From the NCBI RefSeq assembly GCF_013368755.1, contig NC_049563.1, forward strand, positions 3,410,001 to 3,474,000: 64,000 bases of DNA. The letters run 5' to 3'. The notes under the pieces are model-generated. The model ran no database searches and had not been told where the DNA came from. It saw nothing but the letters and a program-made list of their open reading frames with translations. The position numbers and the translations under genes were made by a program. The DNA is from Talaromyces rugulosus. Taxonomy: Eukaryota > Ascomycota > Eurotiomycetes > Eurotiales > Trichocomaceae. This document shows, in pieces, positions 42,685-54,815 of the stretch; the stretch's first letter is position 1, and every line of letters starts with the position of its first letter.

Positions 42685-45600
42685 ATGAGCGCGTCGCCTT
42701 CGGTTTCCGGTCCCCGCGGTCCGCGGCGGCCACAACGAGTAAGCAGCAGTCAAAGCCAGCTCGAAGCAAATATTATTGTCTTGCTAACTTTGTACTTCTT
42801 GCAGCAGCGACAAGTGACGTTTATTCTCCCTCGGACGGGCCAGCGACTTCGCGGCCTGTTGAACTTGGGAAGCCGCGATGCTTCCCACTATGGCAGCGAC
42901 GAAGAACGGCATCCACTGCTGCCTGACAGCGTGGAACCGACACACAACCCTCGGCCTGCTGTGATGGCGGCGATACGGGGCAAATTTGAGGGCTACTGGC
43001 GAGATCTGTATGCCTTTGCGGTGTCGGAACTGGGCATTGGCGTCTTGAAATTCGGGCTGGCTTACCTGCTGGGATCCTTGGCCACCTACATTCCTGCGAT
43101 TTCCTCACTTCTCGGCCATCAGGATGGCAAACATGTCGTCGCAACAATCACCGTCTACTTCCATCCTGCTCGTTCCAGAGGCAGCATGTTCAAGGCCTTG
43201 ATCTGCGCCGTGCTCGCCTTTCTCTATACTACCGTTGTGTCTGTCACCAGCATGTACGTATCCATGTTCTTTCAGAATCTCGACCTGCTCGTCATCGGCC
43301 ATATAATAGTCCTGGTCGTCTTCTGTGCCGGAGGATTTGGGTTCATTGGATGGGTCAAACAACGGTTAAACGATCCCTTGGTCAACGTTGCATGTTCTCT
43401 GGCTTCGCTTTCCACCATCACCATTCTCACCACAGAGGGCGCCGTCCAGAAGGGCGACTTGTCTTTTGTGAAGATCGCTCAGACTCTCAAGATGCTGATC
43501 ATGGCTATCTGCTTGACAGTAGCAGTATCATTTCTCATCTTTCCCATCTCTGCGCGGAAAAAGCTGCGGTCTAACTTGACTACCATCACCGGCACCTTGG
43601 CTGTAATGCTAGGTTGCGTTACAGAAAGCTTTCTTACGGGGTCCGATGAGAACCTGTCAGCAGTAAACTTCACCGGTGCTTCTGTGAGAAACAAAAAGGC
43701 CTATAGCGTCCTTGACAAATTAGTCAAAGAGGCAAAACTCGAGCACTACTTTGCCGGCACGGAAAGAGAATACAGGCTGGAAAAAAGACTTGTACGGGTG
43801 GTTCAGGACATCAATCAGAACATGGGTGGTTTGCAGAGTGCTGCAACCCTCCAGTTTCAGCTTCTTCAACAATCCCAACTACACGACACAGCTCTGCCTG
43901 AAAACAAGCCAGCGACGCACGAAGAGGAGGATGCTATCATTTCCCCCGACGGTTGGTCAGCCTTTGAGGATGCAGGCTCCCTGGCATCTATTGATCACCT
44001 AGAATACGAGCCAACTGAAGAGCAGAGCTCTGGTGTCCCTGTTTTGAATGTAGACCAGGAAGATGGAAACGACCAGCCGGCACAGTCACCACATCGAATG
44101 TTTGAAGTATTTATTACCCATTTGGGCCCCTCCTTGGTAAAAAGAAATGTAACCTTTGTCCATGTTTGTAGTACATGCTGACAATATGTACAGCAATCTT
44201 TTGCCTTCACCTTGAAAGAAATTTTCGAAGAAATTCCCTTTGGGCCCGGCCCTGAGTATCCTGTTTCATTCAACAACAGGTTCAAGGCGAGCCTCGACCG
44301 TGCTTTGGTACTATACCGGGATGCTAGAGAAAAGGCATTGGCATCGGTATATCGCGAGAAAGACTTTGCAAAAATAAAATCACGCGTCGTTGAAGCCGAC
44401 CTTGAAGAAGTGTCTGCCAGCTGCGGTCATTTCAGTTTCACCTTGATGGAGTTTGGAGAACAACTGAAGGAGTTGCTCGAGATCTTGGACGAGCTGAAAC
44501 TTGAATGTGATGAACGCCCCCAAGGTCGGTCATGGAACTGGCTTAAATTTTGGAATATCTTCCACGGTTGGTCGTTTTCCAGTCACAAATACTTTGGCAA
44601 CGGTTAGTCACTCAAGGAATGCGAAATATTTAGATACTGATGATTCCAGCAGAAATGTCAAATCCAAATATCGTTGCGCCCCCTTTACCTACTACAATGC
44701 GGAGAACTTATTCTTCTCTAGAGAATGGTAACTCCGGAGAAACTAGACCTCATAATCAAGTGACGCATCGAATTTGGAAATCCTTAAGTTTCTTTCGTCG
44801 TGACGAGACCAAGTTTGCATTGAAAGTCGGCGTCGGTGCGGCTCTATATGCTCTTCCATCCTTCCACTATGCGACTCGCCCAATATTCAACTATTGGAGA
44901 GGAGAATGGGGTCTCCTTTCCTACATGTTGGTTTGTTCCATGACCATTGGCGCCTCGAATACGACGGGATATGCCCGTTTCTTTGGTACTTGCCTCGGCG
45001 CTTGTTGTTCCATTGCCTCTTGGTATGCGACGGCCGGAAACGTCGTTGGCTTGGCCTTCTTTGGCTGGCTAATGGCTACGTGGACTGGATATATTATTCT
45101 AGTAAAGGGCCAAGGGCCTATGGGTCGCTTCATCATGCTCACATATAATCTTTCCGTCCTATACGCATATTCCCTGTCAGCGAACGACAACGAAAATGAC
45201 GACGACGAAGGTGGCTCTCATCCAATCATCACAGAAATTGCTCTTCATCGTGTCGTTGCGGTCTTGTCTGGTTGTATTTGGGGAATCATTGTTACACGAA
45301 TGATCTGGCCAATAAGTGCTAGAGTCAAGCTGAAAGAAGGGCTGAGTTTGCTGTGGCTTCAGATGAGCCTGATCTGGAAACGTGATCCTCTATCAACGAT
45401 GGTGAATGGGCAGCCGGCCATTGCATATTTGAGCGCTCGCGAGAAGCTGCAGATTGAACGATTCTTGTCCCATCTTGAATCACTGCAAGCTGCAGCCAAG
45501 TCGGAATTCGAATTAAAAGGTCCATTCCCCGAAGAAGCCTACCGAAAGATGCTACAGCGCACAAGAAGCATGCTCAACGCTTTCTATTCTATGAACATCG

Positions 45601-46082
45601 AAATAATGAAATCCCTCAGCGCATCGGAAGGCGAAAGACGTCTTCTTCAGTATACCGCTCAAGAACGAGCCCAGCTGACCTCTCGCATTAGTCATTTATT
45701 ATCTGGTGAGTGGCCCATCCCAGTACCTGTAAAGTGTTCAGCAGACTTAAAGTGATCGCGTAGTTCTTGCATCTTCCATGAAACTCGAATATCCTTTGAA
45801 CGATTCCCTTCCAAATATACAGCATGCAAGAGACCGGCTTCTGGCTCGCATCTTCCATTTTCGCCAAGAAAGCGAGCATTCTTCGCTGGCGACTGACGGC
45901 GATTATGCCTTGCTTTATGCGTATGGTATGTTCTTTACCTGTCTGTCTGTATTTTTCTCCGGTGCTAATGTGAGTGCGCAGTCTTGGTTACAGGCCAGTT
46001 GGGGAGTGAGATAATTGAACTCATTAATGAAATCAGCAAGCTGTTTGGAGTACTGATTAACGATGTCATTGAGCTTCAGTGA
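42685..46082 (+). CDS. Large membrane transporter-like protein, DUF2421/BRE4-FUSC family
   Basis: Six exons (42685..42738, 42805..44136, 44194..44602, 44650..45705, 45764..45925, 45982..46082) give about 1037 residues. Two hydrophobic blocks of about six membrane segments each (for example ALICAVLAFLYTTVVSVTSM and ILVVFCAGG-like stretches near 43300; LLSYMLVCSMTIGASNTTGY near 44920) are separated by a long cytosolic region. This is the layout of BRE4-like and fusaric-acid-resistance/aromatic-acid-exporter-like proteins. S. cerevisiae BRE4 affects brefeldin A sensitivity. The first intron (66 bp, donor GTAAGC, branch GCTAAC, GCAG acceptor) is a multiple of three without stops, so retention adds 22 residues. 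Substrate is unknown. Confidence 0.85.
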
Positions 46083-46503
46083 GCAGCAGGTATTAGTGGT
46101 TTGGTAGTAGTACTAGAAGAAGAAAATAAGACAAACAAGTACAGTATATAATTTTAAATAAAATTATTCTATTAAAATGACTGGCGGCATTCGGGGCTAG
46201 TCCATGGCCATATATAGTATACAGCTTATAGTCTTTGAAGTGTCGAGACTAATTAATTACTACTGATGAGGTCGCAATGCGGGCGGCAACGAAGCCGAAC
46301 GTTTGCACCTCCGTCCGTCAACCAGGAGAAAGAGTCCCTTTTCCCCATCAACGTTGACGGGCAGCCACCGGTGCTGTCATCATCATTCCATCGCGAGATC
46401 ACTTTTAGATGAATCCCTACGACAGGCCTGGGATCGTGGATGAAGACCTAGCTCTTCTTCTCTGTGGCTTCGCGCAGCCGATCGCGCGTTGTTCATCGCC
46501 GTC
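46083..46503. other. Intergenic, promoter of the Hfi1 gene
   Basis: 421 bp, AT-rich after the DUF2421 gene stop and GC-richer toward the next ATG. No extra gene is seen. Confidence 0.35.
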
Positions 46504-47963
46504 ATGCAGATCGACCCGGCAGCTCTGAATCGAAGCGACTCGACATCAGGTGCTGTGTCGGCTTCCAAAACTGTCGCGTCGTCTGGCTCCCTAGCCCAAA
46601 AGGCAACGAAACCTCTCATCTCTGTCCCGCGACTGGAACTTGAATCAGTATATACGGACTTGAAAGCCGCTATTGGCGACAACTGGCCCGAGTACAAGCA
46701 GTCGACGGCTCTTTTTCTTTTGGGTAAGCAAGGCTTTTCTCTCTCTCTCTCTCTTTAATCTATCATTTCATATTCTAATTTGTTTCTGGTTTTGTAGGCC
46801 ATCTCAATCAAGATGAATTCTCCTCGCGAACGGATCATATAATTTGCGCCGACCCCAAGACCGAACACCTCCACAACAATTTTGTATGCGCAGTTATCGG
46901 AAACCTCTCAAGAGACCTTCCAGATCATGGAGTCGCGAGCTGGGTGTCGGCAAATGACAAACCGACAGTGGTGTCTAAGCCGGTCTCGAGTGACCTGACA
47001 GAGCAGAGACTGAAAACGGAGGTCATGCAATTACCTCCTCGAGACCGTCGGAGAATCAAAGGCATTCCCGAGGTATGAAAATGGCCTCTACTATATCTTC
47101 TATAATCCTGTTGCTAACGGTTATGTGCATCTGCAGCCGGATCCGCAGGAGCTCACTCGAAATGAACTCGAGGAATACCACCTAGCTAAGCAAATCAAAC
47201 TGCCAAGCCAGGTACCAGCGAGTGCTGGTGGCTTGAACAAGACCAGTAAGTAGTTTTGAGTCTGGATTAATTATTATACGGCTCACACGTGGTTTTCTAT
47301 CTAGACTGGGAGCTTGAAATTCGGAAACGCTACGCCCAGCCGCTCGCCTCGGAAACCGGAGAATTCCCCGATGCCGAATCGATATACTCTCGTATGGTAC
47401 CCATATGCTATGAAGAGTCTGTCGCCAGCGGGGCAGGTTTCCCCTGTGCGGAGTTCATGGCTATCGCAACAGAAACGTTTCTTAAAGAAGTCCTGTCCGC
47501 CGTTCTTTCACGGACGAGACACAATGGTCCATCCGGAACTATCAACGGCATGGTGACGCGGAAATACCGCAGACAGCTCGAACGCGAAGAACTTGCATTT
47601 GCCCGCGGAGAGATAGCCAAGGATATCGCCACTGGGCTTCTACCCGTTGAAGCACGAGAGGCAAGCTCCAGACAACCACTGGGCGTTAAAGACCTGCGCC
47701 TCTCGCTCAAGCTAGGCGGCGCTTTGCTTGGTCAGATGCCGTTGGTGGTCAATTCTATCATGACAACGTACGATGAAGACGAGCTCGAATGTGAGCGACA
47801 AGGCTATATCGAAGAGCTGCAGACCAAGCCGGACGACGACGCAGAAATCCAAAGCGCCGACGAGATGGATATAGACGAAGAATGGGGGTGGGAGGGCGGC
47901 ACGATGGCAGATAGGGACCAACTGGACTCTCTTCTCGACGGGTGTCTGTCACTGGCTGTGTGA
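46504..47963 (+). CDS. SAGA complex coactivator subunit Hfi1/Ada1
   Basis: Exons 46504..46723, 46798..47072, 47137..47245 and 47305..47963 (introns 74, 64 and 59 bp) encode 420 residues. The SAGA-Tad1 domain is visible: LELESVYTDLKAAIGDNWPE, YKQSTALFLLGHLNQDEF, then HNNFVCAVIGNLSRDLPDHG, a conserved region that in yeast pairs with Taf12 through a histone fold. Downstream come PPRDRRRIKGIPE, WELEIRKRYAQPLASETGEF and the C-terminal VKDLRLSLKLGGALLGQMPL with an acidic tail (DEMDIDEEWGWEGG). Hfi1/Ada1 is a scaffold of the SAGA histone acetyltransferase. The ATG at 46504 is the first in frame. A CT repeat lies inside intron 1. Confidence 0.87.
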
Positions 47964-48624
47964 AAAAAAAAGGATGCAATTCCAAACGGAGTTTTACTTA
48001 CAGCTTAACATATATGATTATACAAAGCACTGCGCTTATCCGCCTTGTTGCTATCTGTCCTCATCAGAACCACAAAGTCACAGATGGGATTGGCGCAATA
48101 GGGCGTTGGAATGGATTTTTATTTTTTAAACTAACATGTCGGGTCGTTGGCATTGTCATACGGAAGCTTTTTCTGCACAGCTTTCATTCGAGAGAATATC
48201 GCTTCTTATATGGTATTTTCTAGATGGTTTACCGTGGAAGTTGTTCATGGTGGTGGTCTTTTACGCATTTGGTGTGGAGTTGCTCGAGTTTCACTTTTCT
48301 CTTTGAATCTTTTTATTACTATTATGGATGTGTTTTTTTTCCCCTCACCTTGTAACAATCAATCTTACCGTTGCGTGTTTCATATAGATTCATGATATAG
48401 CAATGAATTGACGTAAGTGTTTATACTATGTATGTTTCTAAATTTCCTTTAAAAACCATTCATCGTGAATAAAAGAAAACATTGAACTCGGCTTCTGGCA
48501 TAATTTAATACACATTGATACACTAGTCATAAAAAGATACAAGGGTTCCTCATTCTATATCAATACCAATCTACCCAAGTATTCATAGCAATCCCAACAG
48601 ACAACATTAGGTTGAAGAGGGATA
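47964..48624. other. Intergenic between convergent hfi1 and prp6 genes
   Basis: 661 bp, strongly AT-rich, with T-runs consistent with polyadenylation zones of both genes. Nothing else is seen. Confidence 0.4.
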
Positions 48625-51567
48625 TTAACGCAGTTGTTCCGCAACCAATAGCAAAATCTCTTCTATCGTTTTATTGAAATTCACTGGGTCCTTTGCGACT
48701 GATTGCCATACCTCGCCGTGTTTAGGCTCGCTCACAACGCACTTGGATACAACGTCACGTCGTTTCTCCTCTGTGCCGTGCTGCGTCAGGAACTTGTAGT
48801 ACCAAGCCCAAGCGTCTCCGAAATCACTATCTGCTAATATAGCCTTTTCGAACCATGTCACGGCCTTTTCCAGACGACGCTCGTCCCAGAAAATACGTGC
48901 AACTGTGAAAAAGAGGATCGGGTCGTTGTCAACCTTCTTGATGGCCTCCAAACTGCGTGGCTTCCTGTGAGTTCGAGGTTCGAGGAACCAGATGCTCTCG
49001 GCCCATAACAGCCCGGACTGTGGCGCCTCTTGCTGTGCTTTGGCCATAAGGATTTTGGCCTGGTTCATGTTATTGGCACGTCGTTCAACGCGGACACTTT
49101 CTGTCCATAGTTCCGCGTTGCGGGGCACGGCCAGTCGAGCTTTATCGAGAATCGAGCGTGCCCTGACTACCACGCCGGCTTTTTCTTCAAGACGAGACGC
49201 TAGAAGCCACAGTGGTACAGACTGAGGGCAAGCTCGCGTGCCAGTGCCATAAGCTTCTCGCGCCTGAGGATATTTCTTCTGTGACTCGTATATTTGCCCC
49301 TTCATCATCCACAGCTTGTCGGCCTTGGGATAGAGCTGTAGGCCCTGGTTGACCAAATCCAGCGCTTCGTCCATGTTTCCTAACTGGCGCTCAAAGGCGA
49401 CGCTCTTGATCCACACACGGTCTGTGCCGGCTTCGCGGCGAGCAGTGCTTAAGAGCTCTCTGGCGTGCTCGGTTTCTTTTGCGTCGGTTTCCAATTTCAC
49501 GGCTGCCAGCCAAATATCTTCGTTGTTGGGGTTCCGGGCAAAGGCTCGCTTCAACACTAGTCGGGCACTATCAATTTCTCCAGCTTGCCATTTCTCCTTG
49601 GCAAGTTGCATCCAAAGAACCTCGTTGGAAGGACATGCTTCAACAGCCTTTTCAAGAACTTGCCATAAGGCCTCTTTGGTGCCATGGTTTCGCTCCAAGT
49701 CAGCAGCTGCAAGCCAGAGCGTTTTGCTGATCGTGAACACACGCAAGGCATAGCTGTAAATTGCTCGTGCAGTTTCATATTTACCGCGAGCTATGCTTGC
49801 CTTGGCATCTTCTATCCATATATCTTTTCGGTCATCGTCCTCGTCAAGCTCCCAGCCGAGAGTTTCTCGGACGATTGCGCCGCATGTTAAAACGGCCCCT
49901 TCTTCCTCACAACGCTCTGCCTCTGTTATCCAATCCTCTCGTTTTGGCATGGCATTCTCACGAGCCAGCGCCTGGACAGCTCGTTTCATGACGTTGACCT
50001 TGGCTGCTGTGCCCATTTGTTCTTGCAACCGAGCAGCTGCAATCCAAATCTCATGGCTCGTCGGCACAGCTTTGCGGGCTGCGTTCAACACTTTTTGTGC
50101 GTTTTCGGGTGTTTCTAGTCGAGCTAGAGCAAGCCAGAGCTCGACAGATAGCGGTATCATTTCGGTTGCTTTTGCCAGCAAAAGTCGTGCATCGGCAGGG
50201 TCTTCTTCAAGATTCACGGCCTCCTTCCAGATAGCTACTGACTGAGGGATGTGAAGAAGAGCTTGCCTTAGAACGTTCTTTTTTGCTCGGACGTCAGATT
50301 CAAGCTTCATGGCTTCAATCCAGAGTCTGGTGGAGTGATCGTTATGCTTGATCGCGTTGGCTGCGATAATTTTCCCATTATGATTGTTGTTGAGACGGAT
50401 ATTTTCCAGCCAGGCATCTTCACTCTTAGGGCACAATTCACAACCCTTTGCAATGTAATTTCTTGCAGCGACGATTTTTCCCGCCAGCTCTTCCAGACGA
50501 GCGATAGCAATCCAGCCGGGGGCATGTTTAGGGTTAGTACGAGTTACAGACTCCAGTAGAACTCGTACACGCTTGATGTCACCAATCTCAACTTCACCGG
50601 CCTGCAACTCTGATTTCGTCAAACTTGTCAGATACCCTTTTGGATCGATATTGGTCGCACTGCCGGATGATGCATCGCCAGAAGAGCCAAGTGCCGCTTG
50701 GTCCAGGCGTACTTGGAGTACTTTATCTCGAGCGGCACCAATGTCGGCGAAATTTGTCAAGCTTCCATCCGCGTTGGCACCGTCTGGCGTCTCGGTTTGG
50801 GCACCATCATCGGCCAAAGTGGTCTCGAACTGCGTCGAGTCCCTGGCACTCGCAATAACGCTATCAGGGACAGCATAGAATCGTTGGCGTAGATTTTGCT
50901 TGGCACGTCGGTTCTTTCCCGTGAGATCTCCAACCTCTGGGATGTTGGCCCAGTCGTCGTCTGAAACAGCTGCTAGGGAACGTTTGAGATCCGCAAATTG
51001 CTGTTGAATTTTGGGGTTGTTTCTCTCGTATTCGTCTTGTTCTTCTCGTTCTCGGGCTTCCCTGCAAGTAGCGAATATCAAGTCGGCATTCTGTTCATAA
51101 TACGGATATAAAAACTTGATACCAAACGATCTCCAAGAAAATAACGGAGAAGGGACAAGGTAACGATGGGGGAGAACTAACCTTCTTGATTTCCGCCTTC
51201 TGTCCATCCTTTCATCTACCTCTTGGTATATGCGATCCGCCTCGTCATCCTCCCTGTCATATTGGCCGTATGCGAAAAGGCCGACTTCGTTGTCTGGGTC
51301 CTGGAATCGCTCCTCGTCCTCCTCTTCCTCTTGGTCCTTGCCTTTGCCACCCTTTTCGCGTCCTGCGTTATATGCTGTAGGCGGAGCAGCGCCGAGTTGC
51401 TGGGCCCTCTTTGCTAAGGCTTCCTGGATCTGTTCTGGGGTTGGGCCTTCGCGCGCCGGTCCCAGATCCGACCGTGTCGTAAACCCGGTGGCACCTCGAC
51501 CAAGACCGGCGACATAGTTTTCTGGCGCCGGCTGGGTAAGAAAATCCCTCCTGCTGTTATGCGACAT
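48625..51567 (-). CDS. prp6: Pre-mRNA splicing factor Prp6 homologue (U4/U6.U5 tri-snRNP)
   Basis: Exons 51182..51567 and 48625..51061 encode 940 residues. The 120-bp intron (donor GTTAGT, acceptor TTGCAG) is a multiple of three with no stop, so the locus also reads as one 980-residue frame. The insert (LVLPHRYLVPSPLFSW... and more) breaks the conserved RRRKSRREAREREEQ helix, so splicing is preferred. The N-terminal PRP1 domain is seen (YVAGLGRGATGFTTRSDLGP, FGYGQYDREDDEADRIY-like residues near 51250, and IPEVGDLTGKNRRAKQ), followed by at least ten HAT/TPR-like helical repeats (EKAVEACPSNEVLWMQLAKE, ARNPNNEDIWLAAVKLE). Prp6 bridges U5 and U4/U6 in the tri-snRNP and is released on activation. 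Confidence 0.94.
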   Translation of the reverse strand: MSHNSRRDFLTQPAPENYVAGLGRGATGFTTRSDLGPAREGPTPEQIQEALAKRAQQLGAAPPTAYNAGREKGGKGKDQEEEEDEERFQDPDNEVGLFAYGQYDREDDEADRIYQEVDERMDRRRKSRRLVLPHRYLVPSPLFSWRSFGIKFLYPYYEQNADLIFATCREAREREEQDEYERNNPKIQQQFADLKRSLAAVSDDDWANIPEVGDLTGKNRRAKQNLRQRFYAVPDSVIASARDSTQFETTLADDGAQTETPDGANADGSLTNFADIGAARDKVLQVRLDQAALGSSGDASSGSATNIDPKGYLTSLTKSELQAGEVEIGDIKRVRVLLESVTRTNPKHAPGWIAIARLEELAGKIVAARNYIAKGCELCPKSEDAWLENIRLNNNHNGKIIAANAIKHNDHSTRLWIEAMKLESDVRAKKNVLRQALLHIPQSVAIWKEAVNLEEDPADARLLLAKATEMIPLSVELWLALARLETPENAQKVLNAARKAVPTSHEIWIAAARLQEQMGTAAKVNVMKRAVQALARENAMPKREDWITEAERCEEEGAVLTCGAIVRETLGWELDEDDDRKDIWIEDAKASIARGKYETARAIYSYALRVFTISKTLWLAAADLERNHGTKEALWQVLEKAVEACPSNEVLWMQLAKEKWQAGEIDSARLVLKRAFARNPNNEDIWLAAVKLETDAKETEHARELLSTARREAGTDRVWIKSVAFERQLGNMDEALDLVNQGLQLYPKADKLWMMKGQIYESQKKYPQAREAYGTGTRACPQSVPLWLLASRLEEKAGVVVRARSILDKARLAVPRNAELWTESVRVERRANNMNQAKILMAKAQQEAPQSGLLWAESIWFLEPRTHRKPRSLEAIKKVDNDPILFFTVARIFWDERRLEKAVTWFEKAILADSDFGDAWAWYYKFLTQHGTEEKRRDVVSKCVVSEPKHGEVWQSVAKDPVNFNKTIEEILLLVAEQLR
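51062..51181 (-). other. Stop-free 120-bp intron of the prp6 gene
   Basis: The intron starts GTTAGT and ends TTGCAG on the minus strand. All 40 in-frame codons are open, so retention would insert 40 residues into Prp6 rather than truncate it. The inserted residues are aromatic-rich and unlike the charged neighbours, arguing that it is a real intron. Confidence 0.75.
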
Positions 51568-52564
51568 GGTGGCAGCACGAGCAGTACGGGAGACAAGGCT
51601 CGAGGAAGCGTAAGTGGCGAAGTTGGAGGGAGGTTGATGGATTTCAGAGCTAAATGTCGGTTTTGCGCTAAGAAGTTTCGCGCCGCAAGCCTCTTTCGTT
51701 CTTATCGGGCCTGATAACGATCAGCCACCTGCAAAGGGCCAACCATATATTTTGTTATAGCTTTGTTCGTTTGATGTTATTAGATGGGATTTGTTGTTCT
51801 AAATATATGGTGTTTATCGATTTTATTCAAATGATTGGTTTTGGAACCTTTGGCATTTCGTTATACAACATTGAATGCAAACCCATGAAACGTCCGTGTC
51901 TATATATGTACATGCTGTAGCCTAGATTACTACATGTGTCATTTGGCTGCCTAACGGTGACACCTGACATGAAGTCAAAATGACAAATGATTATTTACTA
52001 TGTACCGATATAATATTGAAATTGCCTGAGATAACATTTGAGCTCGCATTGCGAAGCCTTCACGGGTACATCCTATAAGATTCGCTTCGGAATATGTACC
52101 CATATCCAGACAGTTTGAGTTTGAGTGCGACGAAAACGCTCCAATGTCAATGTGCTATTGCTATTGTGGGTTGCTAGTTCATCAGATGCTGGCTAGTCGT
52201 GGAAAATATATATCTATCATCCAAGGTACAACCGTTAAAAGATGCAATACGCAATACCCGCCAACTAGACATGGCTGTTTTCATCATTAGGGGCGAGAAA
52301 AACTGCCTGCTAATCTGCAGAAACGATGACACGATCGTCGAAATACGAGTGCCATTATATTCCCTCACTAGGAAACACGAAGGGCCAGTGTTGCTATGAG
52401 ATAGCATGCCTTTTTATATAGATAGAATCGCAGCATTCGAGCCGCGATTAATTGGAAGCAGACGAGGGCGATCACCGAATAAATCAACGGTGGATTTAGT
52501 ACGTAAGTGTGTAGTGAGATTGCGGTCGTCAGCAATAACTGCTGTTGATGAGATTGCTCTCTCC
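51568..52564. other. Intergenic, prp6 promoter and gyp1 3' flank
   Basis: 997 bp, AT-rich, with no supported gene. A 66-codon plus-strand frame at 52199-52399 lacks recognisable features. Confidence 0.4.
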
Positions 52565-54815
52565 TTATCGCAATAAGTGACCAGGTGACGTGGGTTCATC
52601 CGCGTTTCGCAAGTGGGCACTTGAATCCTGGAAGAGGCTCTGCCAGATAAAAGCCTCACTCAATAGCAATTCGATCTCCTTGTCCGTCCAGTCCTTCGTA
52701 GGTAATGCCTGTAGGAACATCATAATTTCCTAGTTTATTTTGAGTAACTGATACGCATTGGTGATCGCGCAGCTCTCTTACCTGAAAGTCCATTTTAAGC
52801 AGCCTATCAGTCCATTTCACCAGGAAAGCTGCACAAACATATAGGTGGAATCTTGAGAAACCCTGTTCCTCCGCCTTTTCCACAACTGTCAATTTCCGGA
52901 CACCAAAAACGTGTAGGTTTAAAATCTTACCATATAAGTATCCCACATGCGGATGGTATTCTTGATACTCATCTCTCTCATAAGCAAGCAGTTCATCCAT
53001 CTGAAACTGAATTGCATAAACTCTACGCCCTCGCTCTCAAGATGATTGGCTAAGCTAGTGTCAATCCGTTTCACCAAATCCCGCAGAGCCTTTACCTGTC
53101 TGTGAATGCCCGGCTGGGCGTAGATGTAGTTGTCTTGGATCCCGTCAAGAAGCTTAGTCAGACACCAGAAAGAATCTGCTTCTACTGCATCAAGAACAGA
53201 CCTAGGTAGCTGGCCAGGATCCATTCCCTTTTCCACATTGAGATCTGTAATATAGGCACCTAAAAATACTTGCCAAAATGGGGTGACAAGGTCATTGATT
53301 CCCTGCACGTAGCCGCTAGCAGGGTGTCGAATAGCCCAGACGTAGAGTATCCTTTCTAGCGAGCGCTGTGTTGCCTCGTATCCGTATAATTCTAGATGAG
53401 GACTCGTCCGGGGAACATCAATACTGATTTGGTGCCAGACTGCCTCATCCAAGCCTCTTCCGCGGCCAGAGCTTGTGTTGCTTGACCCGGGCCCGCCGGT
53501 CGTTGCTACTCGCTCGAATGCCTGACGAACTCCATCGAGATACTCCTTACGTTTCCTTTCCAACGTTGAAACACGACGTTCACTGTTCGTTGGTAAATAT
53601 CCCAACAGCAGCTGCCAAGTCATCGCCCTCACTTCGTCGGGGACGCCAGACCAAGCCAGATCACGGAGCTCTGATAGTGATACTGAACTCGACTGTAGAA
53701 TACGTTTGAACTTGTTGATTCTCGTGATTCTTGCAGAGTAAGCCTGCCATTGGCTTGGCGGAGCATCAGAAGGTGGGGGAGAATGGTTGATTAGGTTCAA
53801 AGAGTTGGCCGGGTCTGTCACCTCAGGAGTTAGAAAGGGTAATGTTAAAAGGGTGAATAAACGTACCCTTCAGAACATCCTTGTACTGCGGCCGAAGTAT
53901 TTTGCCTTCGCTCTTTTTCGCTGATGGATATAGCGACACGCCTCGTTCTTCCGCAATGTCGGAGCTGTTCGCTCGTGGACGACTTGAAGGATCGTAATTC
54001 AAGCTCAAAGTACTTTTCGACGTCGAGTTGCTTGTTTTATGTGCTGAATCATTCTTTCGAGAGGTTTTCCCCTTTTTGCGCATGCTGGCAATACTGGGAA
54101 GACCGAATTCGTCCTCGTCGTCATCATAAACAATTTCGTCATAATAATCGTCATCTAAACCCTCATGATCATGTGCCCAGCCACCTGTGCCTTGTGACAA
54201 GCCACTATTATAGGGCTGGTTTGGAGACGGAGTAGCCTTTCCACCAGCACGTATTGCCGTTGTTGCAGCATTGCGTTCCTGCCCGGCAGGAGAACCGGAC
54301 TTTGGTGGCGTACGAGGCGGCACATGGGACATACTCCTGTAATAATTACGAACAAATTTAGCCGTATATTTCAGGTAGTGAATAGTCAATTAGGACAGGT
54401 ATGTACGCACTTCAGTATATCGGCATGGGAGTAAGATGCGCCAACGACGGTGCCACTATCGTAGGGCTTGTCGTTTCGCTGGGTGGATGATTTTGACTTC
54501 CAAAACGGAGAAGAGCCTTTTCTTTTCAGGTATTAGCTAGTGTGTCATATTCAAAACGAGACTCGGCGATTGCCAGGTGGTTCCGGGAAGTACTCGATGT
54601 GGACGCGACATACTCGGTGTGGTCTGCTGGGACATCGGGCAACTGTTAGCAAGGTCACATTGCAAGCTTCAAGTTGTAATTGAAGAAACAGAGGTACGAA
54701 CCAACCTGTACCATTTCCTGCTCGACCCATGATTAAGTGTTAGTTCAGACAGTCCTCAATGAAGACCGGAGTGTAGAGAAAGGCTGACCTGTTGTTGGCC
54801 TTTCTTGTTAGCCAT
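52565..54815 (-). CDS. gyp1: TBC-domain Rab GTPase-activating protein, Gyp1 type
   Basis: The core model has exons 53867..54336, 52931..53814, 52782..52874 and 52565..52708. Upstream, exons 54411..54521 and 54614..54642, a micro-exon of 12 nt (54706..54717; 15 nt if acceptor 54721 is used) and 54789..54815 also join in phase, giving 589 residues from MANKKGQQQ. The TBC domain includes the arginine finger IDVPRTSPHLELYG and the glutamine finger SGYVQGINDLVTPFW, both catalytic. WAIRHPASGYVQG and FSRFHLYVCAAFLVKWTDRL are typical of Gyp1/TBC1D22. Gyp1 stimulates GTP hydrolysis by Ypt1 (Rab1) at the Golgi. The N-terminal region is acidic and Tyr-rich (DDDYYDEIVYDDDEDEF). The start is uncertain: the ATG at 54714 inside the micro-exon is an alternative. 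Confidence 0.88.
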
